From positions 14,260,001 to 14,324,000 of the forward strand of contig OZ199838.1 of assembly GCA_964304625.1 (NCBI GenBank): 64,000 nucleotides of DNA, in the 5' to 3' direction. The notes beneath the pieces were generated by a model, which saw nothing but the letters and a program-made list of their open reading frames with translations, made no database searches and was not told the origin of the DNA. The stretch comes from Kudoa neothunni (lineage: Eukaryota; Cnidaria). This document shows positions 1 through 12,700 of the stretch, piece by piece (position 1 is the first letter of the stretch; the number at the start of each line of letters is the position of its first letter). A program made the translations under genes and the position numbers.

Positions 1-777
1 GCAATAAAAATATTTTTGTTTCATTTTCAAGTTAAACAAAAATTGAGAAAAACAATTTTCTTCTCCATATGTAGGTTTACGTGTTTTATGAGTATTCTAA
101 AAATTATAACATCAACGGAAGCCGATTATTAGAGTTATGATAAAAAAGACGTATCTTGGGATCTCGGTAGACCCCACTTGGAACCGTAAGGGTTAATAAT
201 ATATACTTGAGTGTAAAATTCATTAAATTTATAGGATTTTAAGTTAAAATATGTTTAACCCCGGCAGCCAAAATTTCAATTATTATCGAGCTACTCTAAG
301 GGTTTAATAGTTCTATAATTATTATAAAACTGTTAGATATATACATAATGAAAATTTAGTTATTTTAGTTGAAGTATGCTAAGGAGAATGGGTTTATTAG
401 GTTAGTGACTAAAAAATCCTGTTCGTCTCCATTAAACTAAAGTGTTTTATAAACTAAGTTTAATGTATTTACCTACCTATTCAATAAACTATAAGATATG
501 AATACATTGGCTATTCTATAAATATTTTGAATAGATTCATTTGTTCTTAATCCGCCTATACATCCATGAAGAATATAAATTTATTTTTTGTACTTCTACA
601 GAGCCATGATCTTTAAAAAATAAATATTTTACTTTTGATTATTATTAAATGAATTTTTAGGTGTGATAAAGAGCTTGCATACTAACTCTTTAAGATTTTA
701 TCATCGTACATTGAAGATTTATTTTTATTGTGTTTAATTATTCCGAAAAAAGATTAATAGCGAAGAATTAATAAAAT
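1..777 (+). repeat. 5' flank of surface-protein copy A, duplicated before copy B
   Basis: This non-coding stretch is nearly identical, base for base, to 4080-4860, which lies at the same distance upstream of copy B. It is part of the duplicated unit and probably holds the promoter. A diverged version of its middle part appears before copy C at about 15400-15631. No other gene is visible in it. Confidence 0.85.
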
Positions 778-2060
778 ATGAGGTTATCGATTTTGTTTTT
801 ATTTTCAACAATTCTCACAACGAGTAATATATTGCTTATTAACATTATTTAATTCCATTATGCATATTAAGTATGTTGTCACAAGTATTTCATTCGACAA
901 ATAGTACGTCCAGTAGTAATAGAAGAAGTAAAAACAACACTAGAAGCTGAATCTCATTCAAAACTTTTAATGTTAAATAGTCAGTTGGTTTTGATGAGGT
1001 CTGAAGGTGATGTTAATCTAAGTACTGGTGGTGCCGTTGCTGGTGAGGCAGGTGATGGAATTAGCCAACCCGAAACTGAACCTGGTGTTGTTAATGGAGC
1101 CGATACTAATGCTGCTGATGGAGATGATGATGATGATGAGAGTGGTAGTGACTCTTCGGCTGATCCTACCTTAGCAACTGAGAATACAGAATCTACAACC
1201 ACTACCCCCTCCTCCCGAAACTACGATAAATCCAGAAGATATACCTATAGTTGATCAAGAAATCTCCAAATACATGGATGAGGTCACAATTCATTTAAAG
1301 GGAGATGAAAAAGAGGATTGCAAAATAGAACATTTGTTTTAGAAATGGAGTAAAAGCCAAATTTAATGAGACTATGTGCCAGATAGCTGATGTGGCCACT
1401 GAAGTTGTATGCGAAGCCAAATGTAATCAGAAAGTTGTGATTAAAGTCAATAGTGGAAGATTGGTACACTATTTCAGAATTACTGAAGGTACCAACCTCA
1501 ATATATTAGCAGTTCCAGCCGGTAAATAAGAATAGTTAATTGTTTGAGTTTATTTTTTTAATAGATATGCCCAGACGCCCTGAAACTAATGTAACTCTAA
1601 GTGAAGAAGAAGCCCGTTTCGGAGTTAACAATTTCTGCACGGACAATTACAGATGTCGAGTTAAAAGCACCAAGGGTGATAAAAACTTTAGCTAAAGTAG
1701 AAAATAACAGCTGTGATCTGTACAATATGACTATACCGATTCGTTACTCAACATCAAGTGCCTATTACTCCTACTGTGGTGCTAACCAAGCTAAAGTCAT
1801 GTTTTATGCCAACAAGTCCTTTTACAACAAAGATAACAAATACAAATATGTTCCTTTCACTGTTGCTCAATCAGCTGATACAAATAGTAACTTCCCACTA
1901 GAAGTGAAAAATCCTTATATGAATAAGGAAATCTGCAATTTCCAAATTAAAGTAAGTTCTGGTGACTACAATGATAAATGTAGTCAGGCTGGAAGTAGTG
2001 AGGGTGATAAATGCTACAAATATTGTGGTGGAGCTACCACATTAGTAATCGATAATCAAA
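778..2060 (+). pseudogene. Surface-protein family copy A, broken and truncated by the gap
   Basis: This is the first of three tandem paralogues. It keeps exon 1 with the signal peptide start (778-823, residues MRLSILFLFSTILTT), the small intron 824-871, and exon 2 from 872. It also keeps much of exon 3 (from about 1565), up to the assembly gap. Compared with copies B and C, exon 2 has lost a few bases near 1203-1215 and gained a T near 1337, and exon 3 has an extra A near 1684, so no single reading frame survives. The part of exon 3 after about 1865 differs from B and C in exactly the region where those two differ from each other. After the gap the sequence is a transposon fragment and not the rest of the gene. 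Some of the indels could be assembly errors, since they lie near a gap. The call as a pseudogene is therefore likely but not certain. Confidence 0.75.
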
Positions 2061-2260
2061 NNNNNNNNNNNNNNNNNNNNNNNNNNNNNNNNNNNNNNNN
2101 NNNNNNNNNNNNNNNNNNNNNNNNNNNNNNNNNNNNNNNNNNNNNNNNNNNNNNNNNNNNNNNNNNNNNNNNNNNNNNNNNNNNNNNNNNNNNNNNNNNN
2201 NNNNNNNNNNNNNNNNNNNNNNNNNNNNNNNNNNNNNNNNNNNNNNNNNNNNNNNNNNNN
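2061..2260. other. Assembly gap (200 N)
   Basis: There are exactly 200 unknown bases. The left side ends inside exon 3 of copy A and the right side begins inside a MULE-like fragment, so the true junction between the gene and the transposon is hidden. The even length suggests a placeholder and not a measured size. Confidence 0.99.
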
Positions 2261-2878
2261 TACCGTGAATCTAATAGTTTGTAAGTTGCATCAATTAAAA
2301 GTAGCTCTGGGGAAAAAGAAAAACCCTTCTTCATTTCTTCATTCAGTAATAATATTGCGTTAACTTGATTGTTATCGCCAGCAAATATTCTCACATCATA
2401 AATATAATCAACGTTGAGCAATTGATAAATATAGTTGATATTTATTTTATTCGACAAATTTATTTCGGAATTGTATCTTGACTTCAATGTAATTTTTTCT
2501 AGGTCTCTTGTTGGATTTAAGATTGCAACAAGTTTTTGTTGGCTCCCTAAGAAATTAACTATGATATTATATCATTATTCTTATCCAATTTGAGCTGTGG
2601 TGGTAAATAACTGAAAAAATTTCCATCTCTCTCGTGATTATGATCCAAATTGAAGGATTTCATTTCAAGTGTTTGTCCATCGGGACTAACACTCAAGGAT
2701 ACATGAACCGGGCAGTTTCCTTTTAAAGTCTGACATTGTCTTATACCTTTTGATCGGTATCGATACTGATTGCTAAAATAGCATACATATTTTATTGAAT
2801 AATAGATTAAATCCTCATTGAACGCTTTAATGAGAATTCGCTTGATAATGCTAATTTTTTTGGAATCTCGCGTCATTA
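2261..2878 (-). mobile_element. MULE/ZSWIM-like transposase fragment
   Basis: Two open stretches read leftwards on the minus strand. The first (2876-2559) has the N-terminal zinc-binding pattern of MULE and ZSWIM3-like proteins: a Cys pair in QCQTLKGNCP followed by LDHNHERD. The second (2487-2261) ends in LLLIDATYKLLDSR, matching the start of the MULE catalytic core, where the first Asp of the DDE triad lies in D-A-T-Y-K. The two stretches are in different frames with stops between them, and the catalytic core continues into the gap. It is most likely the remains of a Mutator-like DNA transposon that landed in or beside copy A. A host ZSWIM-type gene is less likely given the decay. Confidence 0.6.
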
Positions 2879-4079
2879 AGTTGCTTTAAGTCTTCTGTTC
2901 ATATAATTGAATAGAATCTATAAGATGCCTAAATGGGGTAAACTTTTTGCCCACTTCAAAATATCGGTTCCTATGTTATCCTCCATCGCATTAGATTGCA
3001 CAGGAGTTATCTGTGTAAAACCGAAATATTTCTTTTCAGCTAAGTAATTTACATAAATTCATAACAAAAACCATAATACATGCTATCCTTGAACTAATTA
3101 TTCACATTTGACTTGATATTTAATGAATTATATTTGAAAAAATTAACCTTATAAGGTGTCATGCGTTGTTAGATACGACTTTATAAACATTAAACAGAAT
3201 AAATTATTTAATATATAAACGACATTAAATATTGGGTTATATGTTTGTATTACTAATTAATTTGGCGGACATCAGTGATTTTAAGCCACGAGGTCTTAAT
3301 GACTTAACACTGCCAATCTTTCCATTATGATAATAACCAACCTTGAAAATTTAAAGTAAATTCCATGTTCAAGCATTATAACTTCTATAGTTAACATTAT
3401 CTAACTTTATATAGGCTTTAACGGTCCAATATTCATCGACAATGTCAATATTTACATGTGGAAAATTCAACGATGAATATTTAACAAGAAATTTAACAAC
3501 CATTTAGGAAAAATTACGACTAAAAAGTTAATGAACAGTGGAGATTCAAATAATTTAAGAATTCGGAGAAATTCATCAGCGTCTCAATAGCCAGTCCCTT
3601 TTTTTATTACTTGTATCAACAATATAAAAATAGTGTAAACCCTAAAAATACATATTTATTATTTAGGTTTTGAATATAAAGTGAAATATTAAGACATATT
3701 TTACAATCTACTTCAATATTTTTTCGTGATTTAATGTTTCAAGCGTTTTAACCTAATATAATTAATTTACTGAGATGTATTATCTATCAAAATGTTTGTA
3801 AAAATTAGTAACAACCGCAAACCGTTGGAATAATGAAACCCCTATCTAAATCCTTAATAATCCTCACTTCAACACATAATCACCCTCGTTTTTTAAAAAA
3901 TTTTCATCGACCCTCTATCTTTTAAAGGTCTAACTATCGTTAATCTATAGCGACAATCTTCTAAGATTTTTGTCGTTATTTCCATACACGTAATGTTTAG
4001 ACGAAATATATTTTTTAATACTTCACTAGAATTAATATTTATAAAATAAATAATTGAGGTTACAAACATTTATAATTGC
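2879..4079. other. AT-rich spacer between copies A and B
   Basis: I see no gene and no convincing terminal repeat in this 1.2 kb. It is not recognisably similar to the 3' flanks of copies B or C (7532-7668, 18671-19460). The original 3' end of copy A is therefore not visible on this side of the gap. Confidence 0.6.
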
Positions 4080-4860
4080 ATGCAATAAAAATATTTTGTT
4101 TCATTTTCAAGTTAAAAAAAATTGAGAAAAACAATTTTCTTCTCCATATGTAGGTTTACGTGTTTTATAAGTATTCTAAAAATTATAACATCAACGGAAG
4201 CCGATTATTAGAGTTATGATAAAAAAGACGTATCTTGGGATCTCGGTAGACCCCACTTGGAACCGTAAGGGTTAATAATATATACTTGAGTGTAAAATTC
4301 ATTAAATTTATAGGATTTTAAGTTGAAATATGTTTAACCCCGGCAGCCAAAATTTCAATTATTATCGAGCTACTCTAAGGGTTTAATAGTTCTATAATTA
4401 TTATAAACTGTTAGATATATACATAATGAAAATTCAGTTATTTTAGTTGAAGTATGCTAAGGAGAATGGGTTTATTAGGTTAGTGACTAAAAATCCTGTT
4501 CTTTTCCATTAAACTAAAATGTTTTATAAATTAAGTTTAATGTATTTACCTACCTATTCAATAAACTATAAGATATGAATACATTGGCTATTCTATAAAT
4601 ATCTTGAATAGATTCATTTGTTCTTAATCCGCCTATATATCCATGAAGAATATAAATTTATTTTTTGTACTACAACAAAGCCTTGGTCTTTAAAAAATAA
4701 ATATTTTACTTTTGATTATTATTATTATTAAATGAATTTTTAGGTGTGATAAAGAGCTTGCATACTAACTCTTTAAGATTTTATCATCGTACATTGAAGA
4801 TTTATTTTTATTGTGTTTAATTATTCCGAAAAAAGATTAATAGCGAAGAATTAATAAAAC
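4080..4860 (+). repeat. 5' flank of copy B, duplicate of 1-777
   Basis: It is nearly identical to 1-777 along its whole length, apart from small indels. From 4494 onward it is also nearly identical to 15632-15998 before copy C, while 4281-4493 is only loosely similar to 15420-15631. It is probably regulatory sequence of the family. No gene is visible in it. Confidence 0.85.
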
Positions 4861-6573
4861 ATGAGGTTATCGATTTTGTTTTTATTTTCAACAATTCTCA
4901 CAACGAGTAATATATTGCTTATTAACATTATTTAATTCCATTATGCATATTAAGTATGTTGTCACAAGTATTTCATCCGACAAATGGTACGTCCAATAGT
5001 AGTAGTTGAAGAAGTAATAACAAGATCAGAAAGTGATTCTCATTCAAAAATTTTAACACCAAATAGTCAGTTGGTTTTGATGAGATCCGAAGATGATGTT
5101 AATCTAAGTACTGGTGGTGCCGTTGCTGGTGAGGCCGGTGATGGAATTAGCCAACCCGAAACTGAAACTGGCGCTGTTGGTGAAGCTGAACCTGGTGTTG
5201 TTAATGGAGCCGAAACTGACGCTGATGGAGATGATGATGATGAGAGTAGTAGTGACTCTTCGGCTGATCCTACTTTAGCAACTGAGAATACAGAATCTAC
5301 AACCACTGCCGCCCCTATTGAAACCACAATAAACCCTGAAGATATACCTATAGTTGATCAAGAAATTTCCAAATACATGGATGAAATCACAATTCATTTA
5401 AAGGGAGATGAAAAAGAGGATTGCAAAATAGAACATTTGTTTAGAAATGGAGTAAAAGCAAAATTTAATGAGACTATGTGCCAGATAGCTGATGTGGCCA
5501 CTGAAGTTGTATGCGAAGCCAAATGTAATCAGAAAGTTGTGATTAAAGTCAATAGTGGAAGATTGGTACATTATTTCAGAATTACTGAAGGTACAAACCT
5601 CAATATATTAGCAGTTCCAGCCGGTAAATAAGAATGGTTAGTTGTTAAGCTTATTCTTTAACAGATATGCCCAGACGCCCTGAAACTAATGTAACTCTAA
5701 GTGAAGAAGAAGCCCGTTTCGGAGTTAATAATTTCTGCACGGACAATTACAGATGCCGAGTTAAAAGCACCCAGGGTGATAAAACTTTAGCTAAAGTAGA
5801 AAATAACAGCTGTGATCTGTACAATATGACTATACCGATTCGTTACTCAACATCAAGTGCCTATTACTCCTACTGTGGAGCTAACCAAGCTAAAGTCATG
5901 TTTTATGCCAACAAGTCCTTTTACAATAAAGATAACAAATACAAATATGTTCCCTTCACTGTTACTCAATCAGCAAATCGACATAATAATTTCCCACTAG
6001 AAGTGAAAAATCCCTATATGAACAATGAAATCTGCAATTTCCAAATAAAAGGAAGTTCCAATGCCTACGTAGATAAATGTAGCCAAGCTGGAAGTAGTGA
6101 GGGTGACAAATGCTATAAATATTGTGGCGGAGCTACCACTTTAGAAACGACAAGTGAATCTCAGGAACTCGAAAGCTATACAGTCAAAATCTCCACTAAA
6201 TATGGAAATCAAGAATACAAAATTAAAGGTATATGCCGAATGAATTTATAAAATTTATCGTTATATAGCAAAAAAAAATACAGTGGAGGTATCCGATATC
6301 ACAGCAACTTCAGCTGCTTATCAAGTTTCTAGCCCTGAAGGGTCTCTCAGTTGTTTCCCATCCTTGGTACACGCGAAACTTCCTGGTATACCAATGACTG
6401 CAATATGCGGGGATGACAGAAATGTAATTTGCCCTACAACGTGCACCACAAATACACCATTAAAACTTTTAACCCCCAACACAGCATATATACTTGAGAT
6501 GATAATTGGCACTGCGAAAGATAATGAAGGCAAATACGTTGTTAACACATTTTTCGCCACAGGTATTCATATA

Positions 6574-6604
<31 letters not shown>

Positions 6605-7531
6605 TTATTTATTTAATATGATTAGAAAAAATAAAATTCGATAACACAAAGGCATCGTTTTTCAATGACACAATGATTTTGACTCCAGGAGTAGAGAGTA
6701 ATTATGAGCCATATCTCCCAAAAATGAAATGTTACGTGAGATACTCTCGATTTCAAAGACCAAGAAAGATAGTAGCAATCTGTTCTGATGGAAAACCATG
6801 TTGGGGTTTATGCTCCCAAAGATTTGAAGTGGTGAATTTGCCAGTAAACGTCACATTAAATATTGAGTTGGTTCACGCTGGTCATATTGATTATCCAGTT
6901 TATCAAGTGTCGCAATTATTAAGTGAATAAATATTAATGTGGTAACATTAAACTACGACCTTTTAGGATCAAATAATAATAAAGCTAAATCAGAAATAAC
7001 TTTCAATTATGACGAAAAGAAATTAACAATCATACCAGACGAAAATCAACCAGGGAATTTATGTAATGTGGTTATTTACGCAGTCAATCCTAAAGATTCC
7101 AATGATAAATTCTTATTTGAGAAAATAGGAAAACCAACTGATCAAGATATTGATTGTGCAAGCTCCGTTGTATTTGACAATATAGATATAAATTACAGTT
7201 ATCAGTTATTGTCTGGTGATGGACAGTCTGCAGAACTTATTGAAGAAATTGAAGTTGGAAGTAAATTATCATGTTATTTTTTTATTGTTATATAATTTTG
7301 TATAGAACAAGGATCTGGGTAACAATAATAATTATATTAATTTTGAATTTTTACTATTTATTTTTTATTTATATAGTGGTTGGATGAAGAAGAACTGGTG
7401 GATGTAATTTTCATATGAAAATACATTACAAAATTTCATAATTCTTTTTATTTAGTATCTTCGCAGTATTAGGTGCTTTGGGTGTGGTTATTGGTGCAGT
7501 GGCCTATGTGGCGAATAAATCTAGTGATTGA
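4861..7531 (+). CDS. Modular Cys-rich type I membrane protein, family copy B
   Basis: I do not recognise this gene. Nine exons can be joined with GT-AG sites and matching phases: 4861-4906, 4955-5623, 5665-6228, 6284-6562, 6626-6922, 6967-7260, 7306-7318 (13 nt), 7377-7403 and 7456-7531, giving 754 residues. It starts with a signal peptide (MRLSILFLFSTILTT). An acidic Ser/Thr-rich linker follows. Then come about six modules of 90-100 residues, each with about four Cys and many N-glycosylation sites (NETM, NNSC, NMTI, NDTM, NVTL). It ends with one membrane segment (IIFAVLGALGVVIGAVAYV) and a six-residue tail, ANKSSD. All introns between modules are phase 1, as in modular extracellular proteins. 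The protein is probably on the cell surface. Near-identity to copy C outside one block points to recent exchange between them. An unrelated membrane adhesin-like role is possible; no known domain was identified. Confidence 0.75.
6571..6606. repeat. (TA)n microsatellite in intron 4 of copy B
   Basis: A run of about 18 TA units lies inside the intron 6563-6625. The same run lies in the matching intron of copy C (about 17712-17749) with a slightly different length. It helps to align the two copies and will be prone to length error. Confidence 0.9.
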
Positions 7532-7668
7532 ACCTCCCTCTTCTTTCTACTAGGAAAAGCATAAGTTTACTTTTTATGAAATCATAGATATTATTAACCT
7601 TTTTACAAAAATATTTATTTTGTCGATAAATGGTGTCTACCAATTTTCGGAAAATTAGAATTAAATTA
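7532..7668 (+). repeat. 3' end and flank of copy B shared with copy C
   Basis: This stretch aligns to 18671-18807 with moderate divergence, more than the coding exons show. The alignment stops at the heptamer TAAATTA (7662-7668), and the matching sequence resumes at 14247, after another TAAATTA at 14240-14246. Confidence 0.75.
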
Positions 7669-9645
7669 TGACAGTGACTATTACAACGCTAGCGTATAAT
7701 CCCTCGTCAGGGCTGTCTATTGCCGCGACAGCGAATTTCTTTGAATCCTAAGAATGCTTAGAGTTATGATTTCCTTTAATACTTAAACATATTTTTATCT
7801 ATTAAATTTTAAATTTTCGCGTTAAAATTTACTGTATAGATTTATGATAAAAATCAGTGACTTAAAAATCTAAAATATCAGTTTATTTATATACACAAAG
7901 TGACCGTTGAACTAATTTTTGATTTTATATTATCACAATCGAGTATTTCTAGACTGCTTTAAGCCCTAATTCGATGATCCATCCTCAAATCGACCTAACT
8001 AAATCAAATCTATTATAAGTACACAATCTGTATGTGAAAATATATAAAGGTTTTTTTGTTCGTTAAATGATATTTTACCTGATCTTTTAGGGTATATAAA
8101 ATGGATAACTCTGAAAAAGAGTATTAAAGTGTTATTTAAATATACTTACAAAATTTGTAATACCTATAATTTTGAATTATGTTCATATTTAATACTAATA
8201 ATTATAAATAATAAATAATTTTTCCTCATTAATGTGAATTTTGTAAGATATTTCGAATACGCGAGAATAAGAGATAATATAAGGCAATGTTGAACGTATC
8301 TTTTAAGTAAAGAGAAGATTTATCTAGTTTCATCAGCTAAAATATTCTTTAGTTATACGAAAGAAAAATCATTATGTTACTTAATAGATAGAGATTTAAA
8401 GGATTAATTATGTCAAACGTGTTCTCTTCCAAAAAATTTAATGGGGAATTAAAATACTGTTATACTTAGTACATTTTTTATTTTGGCAATCATTGTTGTA
8501 ACAGACCGAAGTGTGTAAGAGAGGCTTAAACTTTGTTAGACACCTGCCAGACTCATATTAAGGTAGGAGTCAGCTCCGATGGAAAAAAAATAAAGTAAAA
8601 TTTTTACACCTAACACATAACCACAGCAGAAGTCAGGTTTTCTTCATGTGTACTGACACAACGTAAATTAGACCGAAATAGTAAATTAATATCAAAATTA
8701 ATTTCTATTTTTGTCAATGAAAAAATGCTGCAGTCTAAAATACAGTAAGAAACGGATGTAATAATTACACTCAATTCCATATATTATTTGAAAAAAGCAT
8801 TTTTCTAACGTAATAAAATCAACTATTTCTATAAGATTTTAACTCTGGATCATAAGGGTGATGTTAGAATTCTCACTGAGTATGCGAATCGGCTTCGTGC
8901 AATAATATTTATAGAAGATGAGACGAAGAAGGTTTTATCCTTTTATCTAAAACTACTTTGTGTAGATGCAACCTAAAAATTACTTGGATCACGATAAAAA
9001 CTCATTATTCATAATTCATTCATTTTTAAACTCTCAATTACATTAAACTCTCTTCAATGTTCCCCAATACCTAACAGTTAACGATTTTCCCTGGAACGAG
9101 TCATATAAGTAACGCACGTATTATTAATAAAAAAAGTTATTTTAAACTATTATATTCATGAATTAATGTCTATTCTGTCATTGATGAAGGAGAAGGTATT
9201 TTCTGTAATCACCAGCAAGGATTTAAAACTCTCGAAAATCTTGGAAAACAATTATCTGAACGTTAAATTAATTTATGTAAATTTAACGTTTTTCAGGTTT
9301 TTGAGTGGTAGATATTGCTTTAAATATCCAATATCACGCGTGAATTAAAAGATTCAATGCTAGAAATTCTTCAAAAAATAATCTTCGTTAGAAATTAAGC
9401 TGATTATCAGAAAATGTACACTGAGCTTAACAGCTAAACGTTGAGGATCTTAATTTGTAGTTGAAAAAGAATTGGTATCTAATTAGATCACAGTGAATTA
9501 ATTTATGAGACAATATAAAATCAACCAAATCGATTGGAATTCTGAAGTTTTAGTTTTAATGTGTCTTCCTACATTTTTTTCAGATTTTACACTTCCTATA
9601 CGCCTAAAGCAGTATGAAGGTTAAGGGATTTTAGAATGACTGCAA
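7669..9645. other. Left part of the 6.6-kb segment present in B's flank but absent from C's
   Basis: This is AT-rich sequence with no supported gene. It belongs to a segment (7669-14246) that interrupts B's 3' flank relative to C. No clear terminal inverted repeats were found at the segment ends, so it may be inserted DNA or DNA lost from copy C. Confidence 0.55.
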
Positions 9646-9650
9646 TCGGG

Positions 9651-9746
9651 TGTAATATGTATTTTGCGCTAATAAAAACCCCTTTTATCAAAGCACAAAT
9701 AATCCGATCATCAACCGGCTGCTGCCGGTTAAGTTGGTACGCTACA
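9651..9746 (-). repeat. 3' LTR of the gypsy fossil
   Basis: It is 96 bp, runs TG to CA on the plus strand, and matches 13712-13807. A polypurine tract adjoins it on the inner side. LTRs of this length are unusually short for the family. Confidence 0.95.
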
Positions 9747-12700
9747 TTCCTCCCCTCCATAAATTTGAAAACCATCATATTTTGACGGTAATAATATTGC
9801 TCTACCACTTGAGGTTATTGTAGTTGGATTCTTTATTGGATGGTTTGAATAGCCGGAGGATTTAGGAGGTGGCATAATCTTATTAAATGGTTTCGAGGTT
9901 CTAATAGTATCATTGAAGTGTACGTTTAGCAATTTATCATCAGAATCTTGAACAGTGTATACCAATCCATTTCTTTTGATAATTCTGTAAGGTCCTTCAT
10001 ATTTCGGTGATAATGATGTTACTTTTCTTTTTTTGATTAAAACATAATCTCCAATCGGGTGTGACTTTAGGCGGCAGTTCCGATTGTAATATTTGCACTG
10101 TCTCAGTTGTGATTGCTTAATGTTTGATAAGGCTGATTTTGATAATACTCTTAATCTTTTCTCTAACTCTTTAGCATAAGTATGAATATCGGAATTCGAT
10201 GTTTTCTCTGAAACAAAAACATTTTGGCTTGGGGTTCGTAACTCTCTACCGTAAATTAATGAAGCTGGCGTGTAACCAGTAGTCGATGAGATAGTTGTTC
10301 TGATGGCAAAAAGAGCATAATCAAGGATTTCATCCCAGTCTCTCGTGCCTTGTTCATAAAGAATAGATTTGAGTTTTGTTTTCAAATTGCGAACTTGTCT
10401 TTCTGCCAATCCATTCCCTTCAGGATGATAAGCTGTTGAATGGCTGTGGTTTATTTGTAGTGATTTGCACACATCATTAAATAAGCGAGATTCAAATTGA
10501 CTACCTTGATCAGTATGGATGCGTTTAGGAACTCCATGGCGCGATACAATTAGGCTCACTAAAGCATCCGCCGTTGATTTGGCGTCGATAACTTGAAGTG
10601 GGCAAGCTTCAACCCATTTACTGAATTGATCAACAAATAGAAGAATATATCTATTTCCCAACTTAGTTCGCTCCAGAGGACCAATGAAGTCGGCATGCCA
10701 CATGAAAGCTTGGGATGTAACAGGTATCGGCATTAAGGGCGCTTTAGGCTTAGAGTTTTCCCCTTTGATTTTGTAGCAAGTTTCACATTTAGACACAAAG
10801 TTAGCAACATCAACGTCCATATTGGTCCAATAACAAGTTTTTCGAATTTTGTTAAGTGTTTTATTCACACCGCAATGTGCCGTTTCCTGGTGGATACAGT
10901 TGATCATATGAGTTTGAAGTTTCTTAGGGACTATTGGAAGGTTACCGTTTCTAGATTGATGATAAAGGATTCCATTTTCAATATTGAGATTTCGTTTTCT
11001 TTGCCAGAGTTGCCACGCAGATTTGCTTTTCAATTTCCTGACGTTTCCACTTTCTATAGCTTCTTTAACTTGGACAATCATGGGATCGGTTTTTTGTTCA
11101 GACATCAATGTACTAATATCAATATTGGGTGTTATCATAGCAATACTTCGAGAGAGAGCATCGGCGCATTGGTTGTTTTTCCCTTGAATATATTTAATTT
11201 CAAAATCGAACTCCTCCAATTCCAAAATCCATCGAGCTCTGCGACCACGCGGATCTTTAGAATTTTTTAGATATACAAGTGGGTTGTGGTCTGTATAGAT
11301 AATAAAACGGCAACCGAGTAAATAAGGTCTGAACTTTCTTATTGCATGGATGATCGCCAATGCTTCCTTGTCTATAGTTGAATACTTTTGTTCGGTTTTG
11401 TTTAATTTGTGACTAGTATAAGCAACAATGCATCTTTTTGTTTCTTGAAACAGGACGGCCCCTGTGGCCACGTTGGAAGCATCAGTTTCAATTGAGAAGG
11501 TTTTTGAAAGGTCTGGAAAACACAGTTCAGGAGATTGTTTAACTAGCTCTTTGATCTTCAAGAAGTGGTTTTGGCATTGATCATTCCAACAGAAAGGATG
11601 CGATCGTTCTAGCAATTGTGTCAGAGGAGCGGAAACGTCAGCCAAATTTTCAAGATGTTTATGTAAAAAGTTTACTGTGCCCAAAAAACTTCTGAGATCG
11701 TCCCTGTTAGATGGAGTTTTCCACTTCAAGATAGAGTCGATTTTCTCTGGATCGCATTTGATGCCATTTTTCGAAATAATAAAGCCAAGATACTTAAGTT
11801 CATTTTGGTAAAACTTACTCTTCGAAAGATTAACACGAAGATTCTCTCGAAGCAATATCCTCAGGACTGTTTTAACATGCTTGGTATGATCGGTTACATT
11901 TCGAGAGAAAATTATTATATCATCTAGATACGCCATGGCATTAGGAACATTTTTCAGTATAGCATCCATTCCTCGTTGGAATGTTGCCGGAGCATTCGAC
12001 AAGCCAAATGGCATCTTGATAAATTCAAAAAGACCAAGACCATTCCCAGGAGAAAACGCGGTTTTGGGAATATCTTCTTCCGCGACGGGTATCTGCCAAT
12101 ATCCACACTGAAGGTCAAGTGTGGTGAAGATAGTTGATCCAGAGAGCACGTCTAATGTATCTTCCAGTCTGGGGAGTGGATATTCATCTCGCTGAGTAAT
12201 ATTGTTGAGTTTGCGATAATCCACGCACATCCTAGTCTTACCATCTTTTTTTGGAACCAAAACTACAGAAGAGCACCAGGGACTACTTGATGGGCGGATT
12301 ATATTATTGCGGAGGGCATCCTCTACCTGCTTGGTGATTTCATCTTTATAATGTAAAGGCAGTCTGTATGGCTTGGTTACGACTGGTTTTGAATAGCCAG
12401 TATCGATGGTATGGTAAATGGATTTTGCAGTAAGTAGATCATTGACACTTGTTGCGAATACAGTTTTGAATTCATCTAATACATCATTTGCCAACTTATT
12501 CAGACTGGTATTAGCATTGTTATCCGAAAAATTCACATTAGCAGTTATTGCATCGGTAGCACCATCATGGAATACATTTGCACCAGTAGACTTAAGAAAA
12601 TCTCGACCAATAATAGCATCATAAACCAGGGTTGGGGTAACAAGGGCATCAAAGGGCGAAAATTTATTATCCCATTGTACATTTACGGGTACTAAAGATA

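Noticed and set aside
981-1202. Minus-strand open frame rich in Ser and Pro opposite exon 2 of copy A; similar ones oppose copies B and C
   Set aside because: It is the complement of the repetitive acidic linker codons. It has no start context or conservation of its own and exists only because the sense strand is open.
4861-4935. A 24-residue signal-peptide-only peptide ending at the first in-frame stop
   Set aside because: The stop lies inside a GT-AG intron that restores a long frame with agreement in all three copies.
4861-7531. The surface-protein family as a retroviral or other viral envelope gene
   Set aside because: It has nine exons with small host-type introns, phase-1 modules and no adjoining viral genes, so it reads as a host gene.
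10875-12624. Plus-strand open frames opposite the pol region
   Set aside because: They are shadows of the long minus-strand pol stretch and show no known domain.
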